Part shown: piece by piece, positions 23,069-33,714 of the stretch
Layout of the letters: each line of letters opens with the position of its first letter
Numbering within the stretch: position 1 is the first letter of the stretch
NCBI GenBank assembly: GCA_033557465.1
Contig: CM066037.1
Location: forward strand, 206,211,156-206,275,155
DNA length: 64,000 nt
DNA from: Ichthyophis bannanicus
Lineage: Eukaryota; Chordata; Amphibia; Gymnophiona; Ichthyophiidae
Direction: 5' to 3'
Program-made: the position numbers and the translations under genes
The notes under the pieces: generated by a model
What the model saw: the letters and a program-made list of their open reading frames with translations, nothing else
Told to the model about the DNA's origin: nothing
Database searches by the model: none

Positions 23069-24442
23069 TTCTTTTCCGCCTTTGGGAAGCTGGGCTTTCG
23101 GGTGCGGTTCTCCGTTGGTTTCATTCATTTCTATTCTGTCGTTCTTTTTCTGTTGTTTCTGTATCCTCCTCCTCTGCTCCTACTCCCCTCTCCTGTGGTG
23201 TTCCCCAGGGGTCTGTTCTCGCCCCTCTTCTCTTTAATATTTTCTTAGCCCCTCTTGCTCTTTTAGTTCAACAGTTTAGCATCTCCGCATATTATTACGC
23301 AGACGACATCATCCTCTTTCACCATACTGACTCTTCCTCCCCTGACATCTCCCCTCTCAACCTCTGTCTTACTGCCGTGGTGTCCTGGTTTTCTTCCAAC
23401 TTTTTACATGTTAATCCAGCAAAATCTTTCGCTATTTGGTTCACTTTTGGCAGTCCCTCTCCTACCTGTGCTCCTTCCCTGTCCTCACAACCCATCCCTC
23501 TGGTCTCATCACTCCGCTATTTAGGTGTTGTCCTTGATTCTGCCCTCACATTCAAAGATCACATTTCTTCAATCGTTCAGCATTCTTTCTTCTCCCTCCG
23601 GCAACTTAGAGCAGTCCGTCCTTTTCTTTCTACTCCTGCCCTAACCACCCTCTTGCTTTCCCTTGTACTGTCCCGTCTCGACTATTGTAATGTCTCTTTT
23701 GCCGGCCTATCCAAGTCCCAGTTGTCTCGCCTTCAACGTGTCCAAAATGCTGCTATCCGTTTACTGTCTCATGCTTCCCGTTTCGATCACGTCACTCCCC
23801 TTCTCTATCAACATCACTGGTTACCCATCTTCTTCCGTGTTCAATATAAATTTCTAATCTTTGCACACAAAGTAATCCATTCTGGCACTCCTCTTTATCT
23901 GGCAAATCAAATACACTTCCACACCTCCCACCGTCTTCTCCGCTCCATACACATAAACCGCATGGTTCTTCCTTCACCCGCACATGCCCGTCTGGAAAAA
24001 ACCCGCTCCTCTGCTTTCTATTTTCTGGCCCCAAGCCTCTGGAATTCACTCCCCCCTCTCTCCGTGCAGAAGACTCCTACCAATCATTCAAAGCCCAGCT
24101 GAAAATCCACCTTTTCTCCCTTGCGTTTGACCCTCCTCCTTAGTCTTTCTCTCCTCCCCTTTTCCATTGTCATCACCCACATACCATATATCCCCCCCTC
24201 CTCCCCTCTTGATAGCGTTTGTTTATTGTTACTTTTTATGTTATGTTATCTTTGCTCTCAGCTTTCCTGCCTCTCTCCTCCCTTCTTTCCTATAATCTGA
24301 TGGCATTCTTTTCCTTTTTTCCTGCAGCCCAGTGCTTGTTTTAACTTGTTTGTTTTAACTTGCCTTATTTTATTATTGTAAACCGCTCAGGTGCCCTTGG
24401 TATTGAGCGGTATAACAAATTTTAATTAAACATAAACATAAA
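23069..24442 (+). mobile_element. L2-clade LINE, 5'-truncated, inside copy B gag
   Basis: Open RT frame from about 23072 to 24102: GAVLRWFHSFL, CGVPQGSVLAPLLFNIFLAP, AYYYADDIILFHHTD (catalytic YADD), then LVLSRLDYCNVSFAGLSKSQ and FYFLAPSLWNSLPPLSV at the C-terminus. The 3' end is GTAAACCGCTCAGGTGCC to TGAGCGGTATAACAAAT, followed by AAACATAAACAT repeats. A 4-bp target duplication CATC (23065-23068 and 24443-24446) is possible. The 5' part of RT and the endonuclease are missing. About 340 codons are still open, so the insertion is fairly young. Confidence 0.88.
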
Positions 24443-25068
24443 CATCAGAGGATTCTGTCCATAGAACGCAGTCTGGCGGCTTTCCTTGTGGCATCGACGC
24501 CCATGATACCGCAACAGATTACTCCGCCGGTACCGGCTCTAGCATCTCCATCGGTACCGATCCCGGTACCGGTGGCATCGGCATCGGTGTCTGCTATACC
24601 GGTACTCTGTCCTCTGAAGCCCTCCGGTACCGATACCCTGGTACCGGTTATTCCCGATACCGATCCCGGTCGGTACGGGTATCGGGCTTTGCAAAAGCAT
24701 CCGGACAGACGATACTTCGATTCCTCTGAAGACTCTGAGGATTCTGAAGAGTCGGTCGATGCAGTGATGCTTCTTCCACAGGAGGAGTCCTCTCCTAAAC
24801 GAAGGATGTCTCCTCCAGAGGACTTGTCTTTTCAAGACTTTATCAGGGAGGTGGCTCGGGGCCTCTCTATCACAGTGGCCCCTGAGACAGAGCCCAGAGC
24901 CAAGGAGTTAAATATTTTACAATATCCTAAAACTCCTAAGGAGGCAGCTACCTTGCCTATTCATGAGATTCTGTATGATCTCATGTTGAGGATGTGGGAA
25001 TCATCTCTGACCACCTCTCCTCATTCTCGTAGGTTGGATACCATGTATCGAGTCCCTCCTTGTCCTGG

Positions 25069-25161
25069 TTGTATCGAGTGGATAAATTGCTGTTGTTGAT
25101 GTTTTGGTTTTCATGTTTCTGTATGCTGAATATTACCAATAAAAATGATTTGAAATAAAAC
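25069..25161 (+). mobile_element. Short LINE 3' tail insertion in copy B gag
   Basis: About 93 bp ending ACCAATAAAAATGATTTG and AAATAAA, replacing about 10 bp of gag relative to copy C. The AATAAA and A-rich end suggest the 3' tail of an L1 transcript, severely 5'-truncated. Confidence 0.6.
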
Positions 25162-25759
25162 TCAGCTTCCTCACCACTCTATTATGGTTGAGTCTGCAAT
25201 GAGAAAGATTAGAAGTGCAAAAAGACATGCCTCTAATCCTCCAGGACGTGAATGTAGATCCCTGGATGCTTTTGGAAGAAGAGTCTTCCAAGCTTCCATG
25301 CTTGCTGCGAGAATTAGTTCCTATAGTCTCTACATGGGAATGTTCTTAAAAGAAGTCACTGACCATTTGCAAACTTTAAGTCCTTTTATGTCTGAAGATA
25401 AAAGGCAGGACGTTCTCACTGGGCTCAAACATGCCCAAGATATCTCCAAATTCTCCAATCGTGCAGCTTTCGACTCCTTTGAATGCGTAAGCAGAGCCTC
25501 AGCTATTGCCATAGGTGCACGTAGCATTGCTTGGCTTCAAGCATCTGATTTGGAGATCTGGGTTCAAGATGAATTGGGAAATATCCCTTGTACAGGTGAG
25601 AACCTGTGTGGTAAGGATTGGCAAGCAAAAGCCAATCAGATGGATGCTGAAAATTCTGCTTTGGATAGACTATCCAAATCCACAGCTGCTCCTGCTAAGA
25701 AAAGGTTATTCAAGAAAACACCTTTTTCTAAAAAGGGAAGATTTTATCCTGCATATGCT

Positions 25760-27900
25760 CAGCGGGCATCTTCTGCAGCACAGTTCCCTACCAAACGTCA
25801 GCAATCATCCAAACAGAGCAAAGCAAAGGCTGCTAGGCCTGCTCCAGCCCAGCAACCTCAGCCCCCTCAGGGCCTTTGACTTTCCACTAGAGAACTTAGC
25901 CTTTCTGGCTCTACAAGGACCAGAGCCCTCCACCATTCCAGGAAGGTTATGTCACTTTGCTCCCAGGTGGGGGCAAATTACAGCAGAGCATTGGACACTC
26001 TCCATCATAAGAGAGGGGTACAAACTTCATTTTTCAAGCTTGCCCCCTCTCACAAGCGTGCACCAGTTCAATTCTCCAACCTCCCTCCTCAACCTGTTGG
26101 GGCAGGAGGTTGCCACTCATCTCGCCCAGGGGGCAATAGAGGAAGTGCCTTTTCAACAACAGGGCACAGGTTTCTACTCCCCCTATTTTCTTATTCCAAA
26201 GAAAACAGGGGGTTTCAGACCCATCTTAGATCTCAGAGAGTTGAACAGATTCCTAGTCAAGGAAAAATTCAAGATGGTTTCTCTGGGAACTCTGCTGCCA
26301 TACCTTCAGAGTCAGGATTGGCTTTGTTCTCTAGATCTCAAGGATGCGTACACTCATGTTATCATCCATCCAACTCACAGAAGGTTCCTTCGGTTCCTTT
26401 TTCAAGAGAAGCACTATCAATACAGAGTGCTCCCTTTTGGTCTGGCCTCTGCACCAAGGGTGTTCACGAAATGCATGGCAGTGGTAGCTGCTTTTCTGCG
26501 CACCCTGGGAATATTTGTCTTCCCTTACCTGGACGACTGGCTCATTCGAGCTCCCACTCAAGCAGAGGCCAATAGTTCTCTAAACTGTACAATGCGTATC
26601 CTTCAGTATTTAGGGCTGGTAATAAACATCCCAAAATCCAATTTAATCCCTACTCAGTCCCTGGAGTTTATAGGGACGTTGCTGGATACCACAAGGGCAA
26701 GGGCCTATCTTCCCCAGGCCCGTTGCCTTCATTTGGTGCATTTAGCTACTCAAGCAGAGTTGAAGCCCCTCCTAACTGCTCGAGAGATGTTACAGTTGCT
26801 AGGCCACATGGCATCCACCGTGCATGTGGTACCATATGCTCGTCTTCACATGAGGGCAGGTCAGTGGACTTTATCCACCCAATGGAACCAGGCATTAGGC
26901 TGCCTGTCAGACAAAATAGCAAACACAAGTCGCCTCATTTTGTCTCTCCAGTGGTGGAAGTCCCCTCAAAGCCTGTTGCTGGGGTCCCCCTTTCAGCAGT
27001 CTCTACCCCAAGCAATTCTAACAACAGATGCTTTTCCAATGGGGTGGGGAGCTCATCTGCAAGACCTCTCCACCCAGGGCTTCTGGTCCCCACAGGAGAC
27101 TTGTCTACATATCAGTCTCTTGGAACTCAGAGCAATCTTCCTTGCTCTGCAGGTTTTTCACACCCTGCTCAGCCACAAGACAGTCCTTATCCAAACGGAC
27201 AATCAGGTAGCCATGTTCTTTGTGAACAAGCAGGGAGGAACTGGCTCTCTGTCGCTTTGCAACGAAGCTTTGCGACTGTGGGCCCTCGCCAGAGAGCATC
27301 ACATTCATCTACTGGCAGTTTATCTTTCAGGCGTTCAAAACTCTTGGGCAGACAGGCTCAGTCGAGTTCTGCTTCCACACGAGTGGTCCCTACTATGTAT
27401 AGTGTCGGATGTTGTTGTTCTATGTAAACCGCGCTGATCGCAAATAGTGCGGTATATAAGAAATGTTAATAAATAAATAAATAATACATATGGACCCAGG
27501 TGTCCAAGATTTTTCAAATTTGGGGAACCCCGGACATAGACCTCTTTGCAAGTCCGTGGAATGCCAAACTTCCCCAGTTCTGTTTCAGAACTCTGGCTCA
27601 GGGAGCTCAGGCAAGGGATGCTTTGCTCCTTCACTGGGGTCAAGACTTCCTCTATGTCTTTCCACCCATTCCCCTAATTCCCAAAACCCTGTTCAAGCTT
27701 CAGAGAGACAGAGGCCACATGATTCTCATAGCTCCACATTGGCCACGGCAAGTGTGGTACCCTCTGCTTCTACATCTCTCACAAGCTCCCTTCCTGGAGT
27801 TAGGGTCTGCTCCAGACCTCCTCTCTCAAGAGGACGGAAAGTTGTGGCATCCCAATCCCCAGTTTCTGCATCTCAGGGCTTGGTTGCTGAAGGCCTAGAT
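25760..27900 (+). pseudogene. DIRS copy B RT/RNase H/Dam-like gene
   Basis: The best preserved pol in the window, open from before 25760 to 27393 in a frame +1 relative to gag, which it overlaps. RT: PILDLRELNRFLVKEKFK, DWLCSLDLKDAYTHV (first Asp), RVLPFGLASAPRVFTKCM and FPYLDDWLIRAP (YLDD at 26524-26535). RNase H: ILTTDAFPMGWGAHL, LELRAIFLALQVF, QTDNQVAMFFVNKQGG, VQNSWADRLSR. A 91-bp SINE-like tail at 27394-27484 then breaks the frame. The Dam methylase-like block (PDIDLFASPWNAKLPQFC, FPPIPLIPKTLFKLQ, LIAPHWPRQVWY) continues to about 27898. Without that insertion the frame would be intact. RT and RNase H copy the RNA; the role of the Dam-like block is unknown. Confidence 0.92.
27394..27484 (+). 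mobile_element. SINE/LINE tail insertion in copy B pol
   Basis: A 91-bp insertion absent from copies A and C, flanked by TAC (27391-27393 and 27485-27487). It contains GTAAACCGCGCTGATCGC and GTGCGGTATATAAG followed by AAATAAATAAATA, an L2-group 3' tail. It disrupts pol between RNase H and the Dam-like block. Confidence 0.85.
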
Positions 27901-28737
27901 CTCCAGGATCTTCATCTTTCTTAACAAGTGAAAGATGTTCTTTATGCTTCCAGAAAACCTTCCACTAGACGTTCTTATGCTTTCAAGTGGAAAAGGTTTA
28001 TTATCTGGTGTTCTGGGAAGGGTCGTAACCCCCTTGCCATACCTCTGGAATCTTTGCTGGAGTATCTCCTCCATCTGTCTAATGCAGACCTTAAGACAAA
28101 TTCAGTAAGGGTCCATTTGAGTGCTATTGCAGCTTCTCTTAAGCCTCTAAATGGACAACCTATTTCCTCTCATCCTCTTGTAGCCAGATTCATGAGAAGC
28201 CTCCTTTTAACAAAGCCTCCCATTAGACCACCCTCGGTGGCATGGGACTTAAACTTGGTTCTTGGCCAACTTATGAAGCCGCCTTTTGAACCTTTGGCTA
28301 CCACCTCCTTGAAATACCTTTCTTGGAAGGTTATCTTTCTCATTGCAATCACATCAGCACGTCGTATTAGTGAATTGCAAGCACTCGTAGCTAATCCACC
28401 TTATACAAGGTTCCATCGTGACCTCAACCAAGAGGTCTACCTACCTGTCTTTTTTCCAGGACCTCATGCATCAAGTGCAGAGAGGAATCTTCATACCCTG
28501 GACTGTAAAAGAGCTCTGGCCTTTTACTTACAGAGGACACAGCAACATAGAAAGTCCTCTCAACTCTTTGTTGCTTTTGATCCTTCTCATTTGGGACTAC
28601 CAGTCTCCAAGAGAACACTATCTAACTGGATTGCCCAGTGTATTTCATACCTTCACAGCCCATTACTGCTTGGACAAGGCCTCCCGCCGGGATGCCTTGT
28701 TTGGTCAGGCTGTTCTTAAACACCTGTTCCATACTTA
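27850..28737 (+). pseudogene. DIRS copy B tyrosine recombinase, internally deleted
   Basis: The N-terminus DVLYASRKPSTRRSYAFKW follows a TAA at 27922-27924 that interrupts the frame upstream. The first catalytic block SARRISELQAL is present. Two deletions are clear against copies A and C. About 60 bp near 28425 removes the segment around VVLRTHPHFMPKVVSPF. A second, near 28648, removes about 145 bp carrying the His-x-x-Arg block (GHVTAHNVRAMA). The nucleophile region survives only out of frame. This recombinase cannot be active, so the copy would need help in trans for any further move. Confidence 0.9.
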
Positions 28738-28855
28738 ATCAACTCCTACCCACCATCCCTTATGGGATGCCAGAGATCCATGTGGGGAAGTGCAGCCCTG
28801 TCCCAGGGACACACATCTTCTGAGATCTCTCCCTGGCATCTAAAGCTAGGGAGTC

Positions 28856-28950
28856 CCCATATGTGAAGACTCATTTCTGCTTGTTCCTGGAGATAGCACA
28901 GTTACTTACCTGTAACAGGTGATCTCTGGGAACTGCAGGAATAAGTCTTC
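28856..28950. repeat. ICR of DIRS copy B
   Basis: Left part (28856-28894) is the reverse complement of the element's left end; right part (28895-28950) is the reverse complement of its right end. The junction GGAGAT/AGCACAG therefore reads as the two ends joined head to tail. In the DIRS model it serves as template for completing and circularising the DNA. Confidence 0.92.
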
Positions 28951-29046
28951 ACAACCCACCCACCTCCTCTAGGAGTTGTCTCTTTCTCTATCTCTCTTTC
29001 CTTTCCCTCTCTCTCTCTCTCTCTTTGTCTCAGCTCTAAAACTCAA

Positions 29047-29233
29047 CTGAGGAGAGACAGTTGGGAAAGGCGGGAAGGCAGCACGCAGGTGCTGTGGGAT
29101 GCTCCCAAAGGCTTTCTGATTGGACGCTGGGGAGCATTCCCGCGCAGGCTCTGTCAGTACCGACGAAACCCATATGTGAAGACTTATTCCTGCTGTTCCC
29201 AGAGATCACCTGTTACAGGTAAGTAACTGTGCT
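29047..29233 (+). repeat. Right ITR of DIRS copy B
   Basis: Inverted copy of 22131-22334. The outermost 40 bp differ from the left ITR and match the ICR instead. It carries the near-palindrome ACCTGTTACAGGT at 29208-29220, directly followed by AAGTAACTGTGCT. Confidence 0.92.
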
Positions 29234-29271
29234 TTCCCGGAGATCACCTGTTACAGGTGAGTAACTGTGCT

Positions 29272-29566
29272 TTACTCACCTGTAACAGGTGTTCTCTTGG
29301 GTTAGCAGGAATCAGTCCTCCCAACCCTCCCTTCTCCCTGTGGAGTTGCTTTTTGTCATTTTGCCTTCTTGAGTCCTGTCATCATACTGAGGCAAGATGG
29401 CACCGTTAGGCAGGAAGGGGACCATGCATGAATGGTGCATCTTCCAAAGACTTTCTTTGAAAGCTGGGGAGAGGTTACCACACAGGCTCCGTCGTCGCTA
29501 TCACCTATATGTGAAGACTGATTCCTGCTGTCCCCGGAGAATACCTTTAACAGGTGAGTAACTGCC
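29272..29566 (+). mobile_element. Right end of an older DIRS (type D2)
   Basis: Matches 54503-54816 of the D2 element: half of an ICR (TTACTCACCTGTAACAGGTG), the AGGCAAGATGGCACC region, and a right ITR ending near AACAGGTGAGTAACTGCC. Copy A interrupts it at the ICR. The rest of this element is not in the window. Confidence 0.85.
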
Positions 29567-29589
29567 TTCTCTGGTGACATGATCTTTTA

Positions 29590-29715
29590 TAAGCAATATG
29601 GAAGAGTAGCCTAGTGGTTAGAGCAGTGGGCTGGAACCAAGGAAGCTAGAGTTGAAATCCCAATGATTCTCCATGTGGTCTCTGGCAAGTCACTTAACCC
29701 TCTATTGCCTCAGAT
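29590..29715 (+). mobile_element. tRNA-like SINE fragment
   Basis: TAGCCTAGTGGTTAGAGCAG is a tRNA-like A-box region, and GTCTCTGGCAAGTCACTTAA matches the body of the other SINEs. No clear tail. An old fragment in the intron before exon 1. Confidence 0.65.
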
Positions 29716-30314
29716 TCAAACGTAGGGGCATGTTTACTAAAGGTTTTAATGCAGTTAACAATTATTCTTGAAGCATCCTGATAGGAATCTAATTAATATA
29801 TTTAATTTTGGAAAAAGGAAAATGTACATCTGTAATAACAGTTTTTTTAAGTATGTGTTGTTGTTTGTATCAGTAGAAGTAGTATTCCCTTGATTTCATG
29901 GAACCCATTCACCTCCAGTTTGGGAGATGACTTTTTAGTTTACTTCAGATCTAGTTTGTTCTAGTTGAAGATGGAACACTTAACAGTTTATGCTGTTCCT
30001 TAAGGGAAAAAATTAATTATAGAGCTCTACAATTTGGCAAGCGATATGGCAGGTCAAATGATTCATCCAGGATAAGTAATTATCCTGTACTTTGCCTGTA
30101 GAGTGTGAAAGTGTGTGCCGTCAAGTCAGTGCTGATTCCTGTCGACATTTAGCTGCTTGTGTACAGTACTATATACTGAGAGAACAATTAAACAGTGTTT
30201 ACATATGGAGCTCTTGAACTTGCTGTATTATATAATTTCTATCTAATGTATTATCAAGGTTAACTGGAGCATTATTATTATTTTATTCCTCATCCTGATT
30301 TTACTTGTTTTTAG
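29716..30314. other. Intron sequence before the RalGAP exon
   Basis: Mostly unique-looking sequence. A stretch near 30115-30150 (GTGCCGTCAAGTCAGTGCTG) resembles an RTE-derived repeat. The exon's polypyrimidine tract and AG acceptor are at about 30285-30314. Confidence 0.5.
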
Positions 30315-30473
30315 TTGAGACACTTAGGAAATGATGAAGTTCATATTGTCTGGTCTGAGCACTCTCGCGAATATAGAAGGGGAATTATTCCTACCGAGTT
30401 TGGAGACGTTCTTATCATCATCTATCCAATGAAAAACTACGTGTACAGTATCCAGATCATGAAAAAAACAGAG
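30315..30473 (+). CDS. RALGAPA1: RalGAP alpha subunit exon, GAP domain (RALGAPA1-like)
   Basis: A 159-bp exon (53 codons, phase 0 at both ends) with acceptor TTTTTAG ending 30314 and donor GTAAGA at 30474. It encodes [20 protein letters not shown], then [17 protein letters not shown] and IQIMKKTE. This is the Rap/Ral GAP domain; the Asn in HLGND corresponds to the asparagine thumb that drives GTP hydrolysis in Rap-type GAPs. RalGAP alpha with RalGAP beta inactivates RalA and RalB in the cytoplasm. The wording is closer to RALGAPA1 than to RALGAPA2 as I remember them, and the paralogue call is tentative. The next exon is at 55665, 25.2 kb away. No frame damage, so the host gene appears intact here. 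Confidence 0.85.
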
Positions 30474-30689
30474 GTAAGATTCATTTTTCCTTTCTGTTAT
30501 AAGTAAGATTTTCTCATGCTTTTAAGTGCCATTGCAAACAGTATATACTTTCAGTGAGGACTGCAAATAAAGATGTGAAAATGTAACTATTTTTGAATTC
30601 TACTATTCCTCTAACACTTTGTTCAACCCTGTTTCGAATTAAAAGGGTACCACGGAGAAGTTCAAAACAATATGTTTCTTATTTGACTA

Positions 30690-31290
30690 AAGTTTGATCT
30701 TGGCTCATCTATCCAAAAACATTATTTCAGAAGTCTTACAGATCATCCAAAAGCTCTGTGGCAAACCTGAGCTAGGCAGCAATGATCACAATAGCAAACA
30801 TTTTGTTTAGAGAAAACCAAACGCTGCCTTTTAAAGTACAAACCTCATCCTGACTGTCAAGAATAGTGGTGGAGATTTCATGTTGAGGGGCTGCTTTGCT
30901 GTGTCAGCACATGGTTGGCTTACCATCACTGATGGAACCATGAATTCTGCTTTATATCTGAAGATTCTATAGGAGAATGTCAGGACATCAATCTGTGAAC
31001 TGAGGCTAAGCCCAAAATGGCTAAAGAAGAAGAGATTTGGATTTTGGAATTGGCCAAGTCCCAACATAAATCCTGCTGCAATGTGGCAAGAGCTGAAGCA
31101 AGTTATTCATGAAAGAAAGCCCTCAAATGTGTCAGATTTGAAACAGTTTTTTATGGAAGAAAAGGCCAAAATTCCTCAAGGGCAATTTGAGAGAGAAACA
31201 GTTACAGAAAACATTTAGTTGAAGTCGTTGCTGCTCAAGGATGTGCAATCAGTTATTGAATTGAAGGGTTCACATATTTTTTCACATAAA
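30690..31290 (+). pseudogene. Tc1-like transposase remnant
   Basis: In shifting frames with several stops: LRGCFAVSAHGWLTITDGTM, then RRFGFWNWPSPNINPAAMWQ and LKQVIHERKPSNVSDLKQFF. These match the C-terminal half of Tc1-family DDE transposases, where the W-P-x-x-S-P-D-x-N-P-I-E block holds the last catalytic residue; here it is mutated to WPSPNINPAAM. No clear terminal repeats. An old, dead copy 0.2 kb downstream of the exon. Confidence 0.75.
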
Positions 31291-31617
31291 AAAAACTTTT
31301 AGTATTGTTGAATCTTTGTTTTGAATAGATATTCAAAATATATCCTTTTTTGAGTAATTTATTGAGTGAAGATGTCTTTCTCTTTTATCAGGATTTAGAG
31401 TAGGATTTAATCTTATTTCAAATATAAATTGAGCTAAAATACAGACTAGTTTAGCAATGCATTTAAAACCTTTGCAAAACCGGTTAGATCTCAAAATCAC
31501 ATCTCCTCGCATCTGAAAGCCTTGCACTTTCTGCCATTTGAAGCTGCAATCCAGTTTAGAGTGCTTATTACTTTGATTTTTGAAATATTAAAACTAGGCA
31601 TTGGCTTCTATTGATGG
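31291..31617. other. Intron sequence, nothing recognised
   Basis: AT-rich sequence between the Tc1-like remnant and the left end of the D2 element. I see no gene or repeat signature. Confidence 0.5.
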
Positions 31618-32025
31618 TTCTCTGGGAATAAGCAGGTAGTCTGTCCTCACATATGGGTGATGTCAGCACCGACGGAACCCGCGCGGAAGCATCTCACCAG
31701 CTTTCAAAGAAAGCCTTTGGGAGATGCACCACGCATGTGTGGTCCACTTCCCAGCCAAGGGTGCCATCTTGCCTCAGATTCCTTTTTCCCTTAGGATGTT
31801 GTCCTTTTTTCCCTGGAAAAAGTCTGATTTTTTTATAGCTAAATTTTGTCCGGTTTGCATACCGGTTCCTTCCCGCTCCTGAGCCAGCTCGCCTCGGCAT
31901 CGCTCCTCGGGTTTGTCTATCCATTTTTCACTTTTTTCATCGAGGTCCACCTCGAATGGCATTCGCGGCCTTTTTCAGCTGAAGTCATTGGATCCCTGCT
32001 CGGAGGCAGGGACCCTCTTTTTCCG

Positions 32026-33700
32026 ATGGCCTCAAATGGCTTCAAAAAATGTGACCAGTGTGGCAAAGTCATGTCACTTACCGAACCATCTGACTGTTGC
32101 CTCCGGTGCCTTGGCCCAGAACACAACGACTCTAACTATGAGCCCTGCAGAACAATGATCCCAAAGGCCTTAAAGAGTCGCCATCAGCAGCAGGAAAATT
32201 TTTTTTCAGAAATCCAATTCCGCCCCGGAGTCTCCGGTAATACCATGCTCCAGGGCCCCCTCCAATACCTCGGTGACCCGCAAAGCCAGAGCCTCCTCGG
32301 AGTCCTGCAACCGTGGTTCCTCTGAGTGGAAGTCCCCAGAGGTGGAGCATAAGAAGAAGAAATTCTTGAAGACTGCCTCAGAGGAAGGATCCGGAAAGAA
32401 GATGAAGTCCCCCGCAGTTCCAGGTGTGAGTCTGAGGAGTCAGGGCAGGAGCAGCCATCCAAGTTGCCCCGCAAGGAGTCGTCGGCTCTTGCCGACCGGC
32501 CTCGGGCCTCCAAGTCCATCTTCATCAAGGACTCCTCCTGAACTGTACCAACACCAGGCCCGAAGTCCTCGGTGCCTGCGTCGAAGGCTGCGGAGCCAAC
32601 TGGCATGGAGAAAAGAATGGCAGCCCTAGAGAGCAGTATATCTGCCCTAGTGACCATGCAGCGATTGTTGGTTCACGCCCTGATGTTGGCAGCCTTGAGA
32701 TAGAGGGCTTCCCCGGACGTTGAGCCGGTCCTCGAGTGCCACCAGCCCCGGTCCTCGAGTGCCACCAGCCCCGGTCCTCCTCGGCGAGCACCCGTGGCTT
32801 GGATGGGCAATCCTCTGGAGGTCCTGCACTGCAAAGAGCAGTCCTCAACCAAGGTGATCATGCGGCATCAGACTCGTACTCCGATTTCGAGTCTGAATGG
32901 GAGACCGATGATGAAGAGTCCCCTGACACGAGGCGACACTGTGACGTGCCCCCGGACCCATTTCCCCTGGTGATGCGATGCTGCTCCCCATCTGAAGATG
33001 AAACATTCCTCGATTTTGTGAGGGATATGGCCATGGCTCTCGAGACTGAGGCTGAGGAGGACCTGCAAACCGAGGAATTGGAGATACGAGGCACCTTCGA
33101 AGGAAACCCTTACAGTTCCAGTGCCCCCGATCCTCGACCGCCATCTCCTCCGGATGTGGGAAACACTGGCATCGGTTCCAGTTGTCAGCAGGTGCCTCGA
33201 TGTCATGTACCGGATACACCGAAGCCTGGGTTCCAAAAGTCCCAGCTCCCCCACAACTCAGTGGTCATGGCGTTGGCCATGCACCGGCTTAAGAGCCAAG
33301 AAACACACTCGTCTGTATCACCCAGCAGGGAGGCCCGAACCCACAGTACTCTCGGCTGAAAGGCTTTTCAGGGCTCGATGATTGCATGCCGAATCCACTC
33401 ATACCAGCTGTACATCAGCATGTACCTGAAGGAACTGTCGAGGGAGCTCAGGAGATTCTTGGCAGGCCTCGACGGATAACCCTTACAGAGGTTCAAGACC
33501 CTAACCTCGGTGGTAAAGGGATGTTCGAAGTTCCTGTCCCGAGCAGCCTATGATGGCTTTGAGTCATTGGCTCGGGTGGCCGCTGCAGGCATTGGGGTAT
33601 ACCGCCAAACATGGCTGCAGTCCAACCTGGAACAATGGGTACAGGGCAAACTGATTGATGTCTTCTGCATAGGTGAGAACCTATTCGGAAAGCCCATTGT
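32026..33700 (+). pseudogene. D2 gag-like gene, decayed
   Basis: ATG at 32026 followed by the same signature as D1: FKKCDQCGKVMS, DCCLRCLGPEHNDSN, EPCRTM. The middle is scrambled by frameshifts. The acidic and helical C-terminal blocks are recognisable at 32980-33330 (DETFLDFVRDMAMALETEAE, QKSQLPHNSVVMALAMHRLK) and 33510-33700 (CSKFLSRAAYDGFESLARVA, FCIGENLFGK). A tandem duplication of CTCGAGTGCCACCAGCCCCG lies at 32731-32774. The gene then jumps directly into RT at 33715, so the gag tail and the first part of pol are deleted. Confidence 0.85.
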
Positions 33701-33714
33701 GTACAAAGCAGCGG

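Larger units (their letters stand above)
22569..25879 (+). pseudogene. DIRS copy B gag-like gene, split by two insertions
   Basis: ATG at 22569, about 235 bp after the left ITR. The N-terminus has a zinc-binding-like pattern (FKKCTKCGG, then DWCLKCLGADHSITDCMSC: C-x2-C, C-x2-C-x4-H-x5-C-x2-C). A Ser/Lys-rich stretch follows. The gene is interrupted by the L2 at 23069-24442. A segment coded by many CGGTACCG motifs follows (24510-24690), then YFDSSEDSEDSEESVD, SPKRRMSPPEDLSFQDFIRE and LPIHEILYDLML. The L1 tail interrupts at 25069-25161. The C-terminal part (GNIPCTGENLCGKD, basic tail, PQPPQGL) ends at TGA 25877-25879. Pol overlaps the tail in another frame. Apart from the insertions the frames look intact, so this gag was probably functional at integration. 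Confidence 0.88.
22131..29233 (+). mobile_element. DIRS retrotransposon copy B (type D1)
   Basis: Complete ends: left ATCTCCAGGAACAAGCAGG at 22131, right GTAACTGTGCT ending 29233. The ICR joint at 28894/28895 predicts exactly these ends. It is inserted in the right end of copy A between CTGCTG and TTCCCGG, with no target duplication. Order: left ITR, gag, RT/RNase H/Dam-like, recombinase, ICR, right ITR. It is interrupted by an L2 LINE (23069-24442), an L1 tail (25069-25161) and a SINE-like tail (27394-27484). Without these it is about 5.5 kb. Confidence 0.93.
18173..29271 (+). mobile_element. DIRS retrotransposon copy A (type D1), 5'-truncated, holding copy B
   Basis: DIRS-type tyrosine-recombinase retrotransposon. 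The left end and first part of gag are missing; homology starts at 18173. The ICR is at about 21796-21890 (joint 21833/21834) and the right ITR begins near 21980. The right end is cut at 22130 by copy B and resumes at 29234-29271, ending GTAACTGTGCT. It is followed by TT of an older DIRS remnant. Its own length is about 4.0 kb. Confidence 0.9.
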
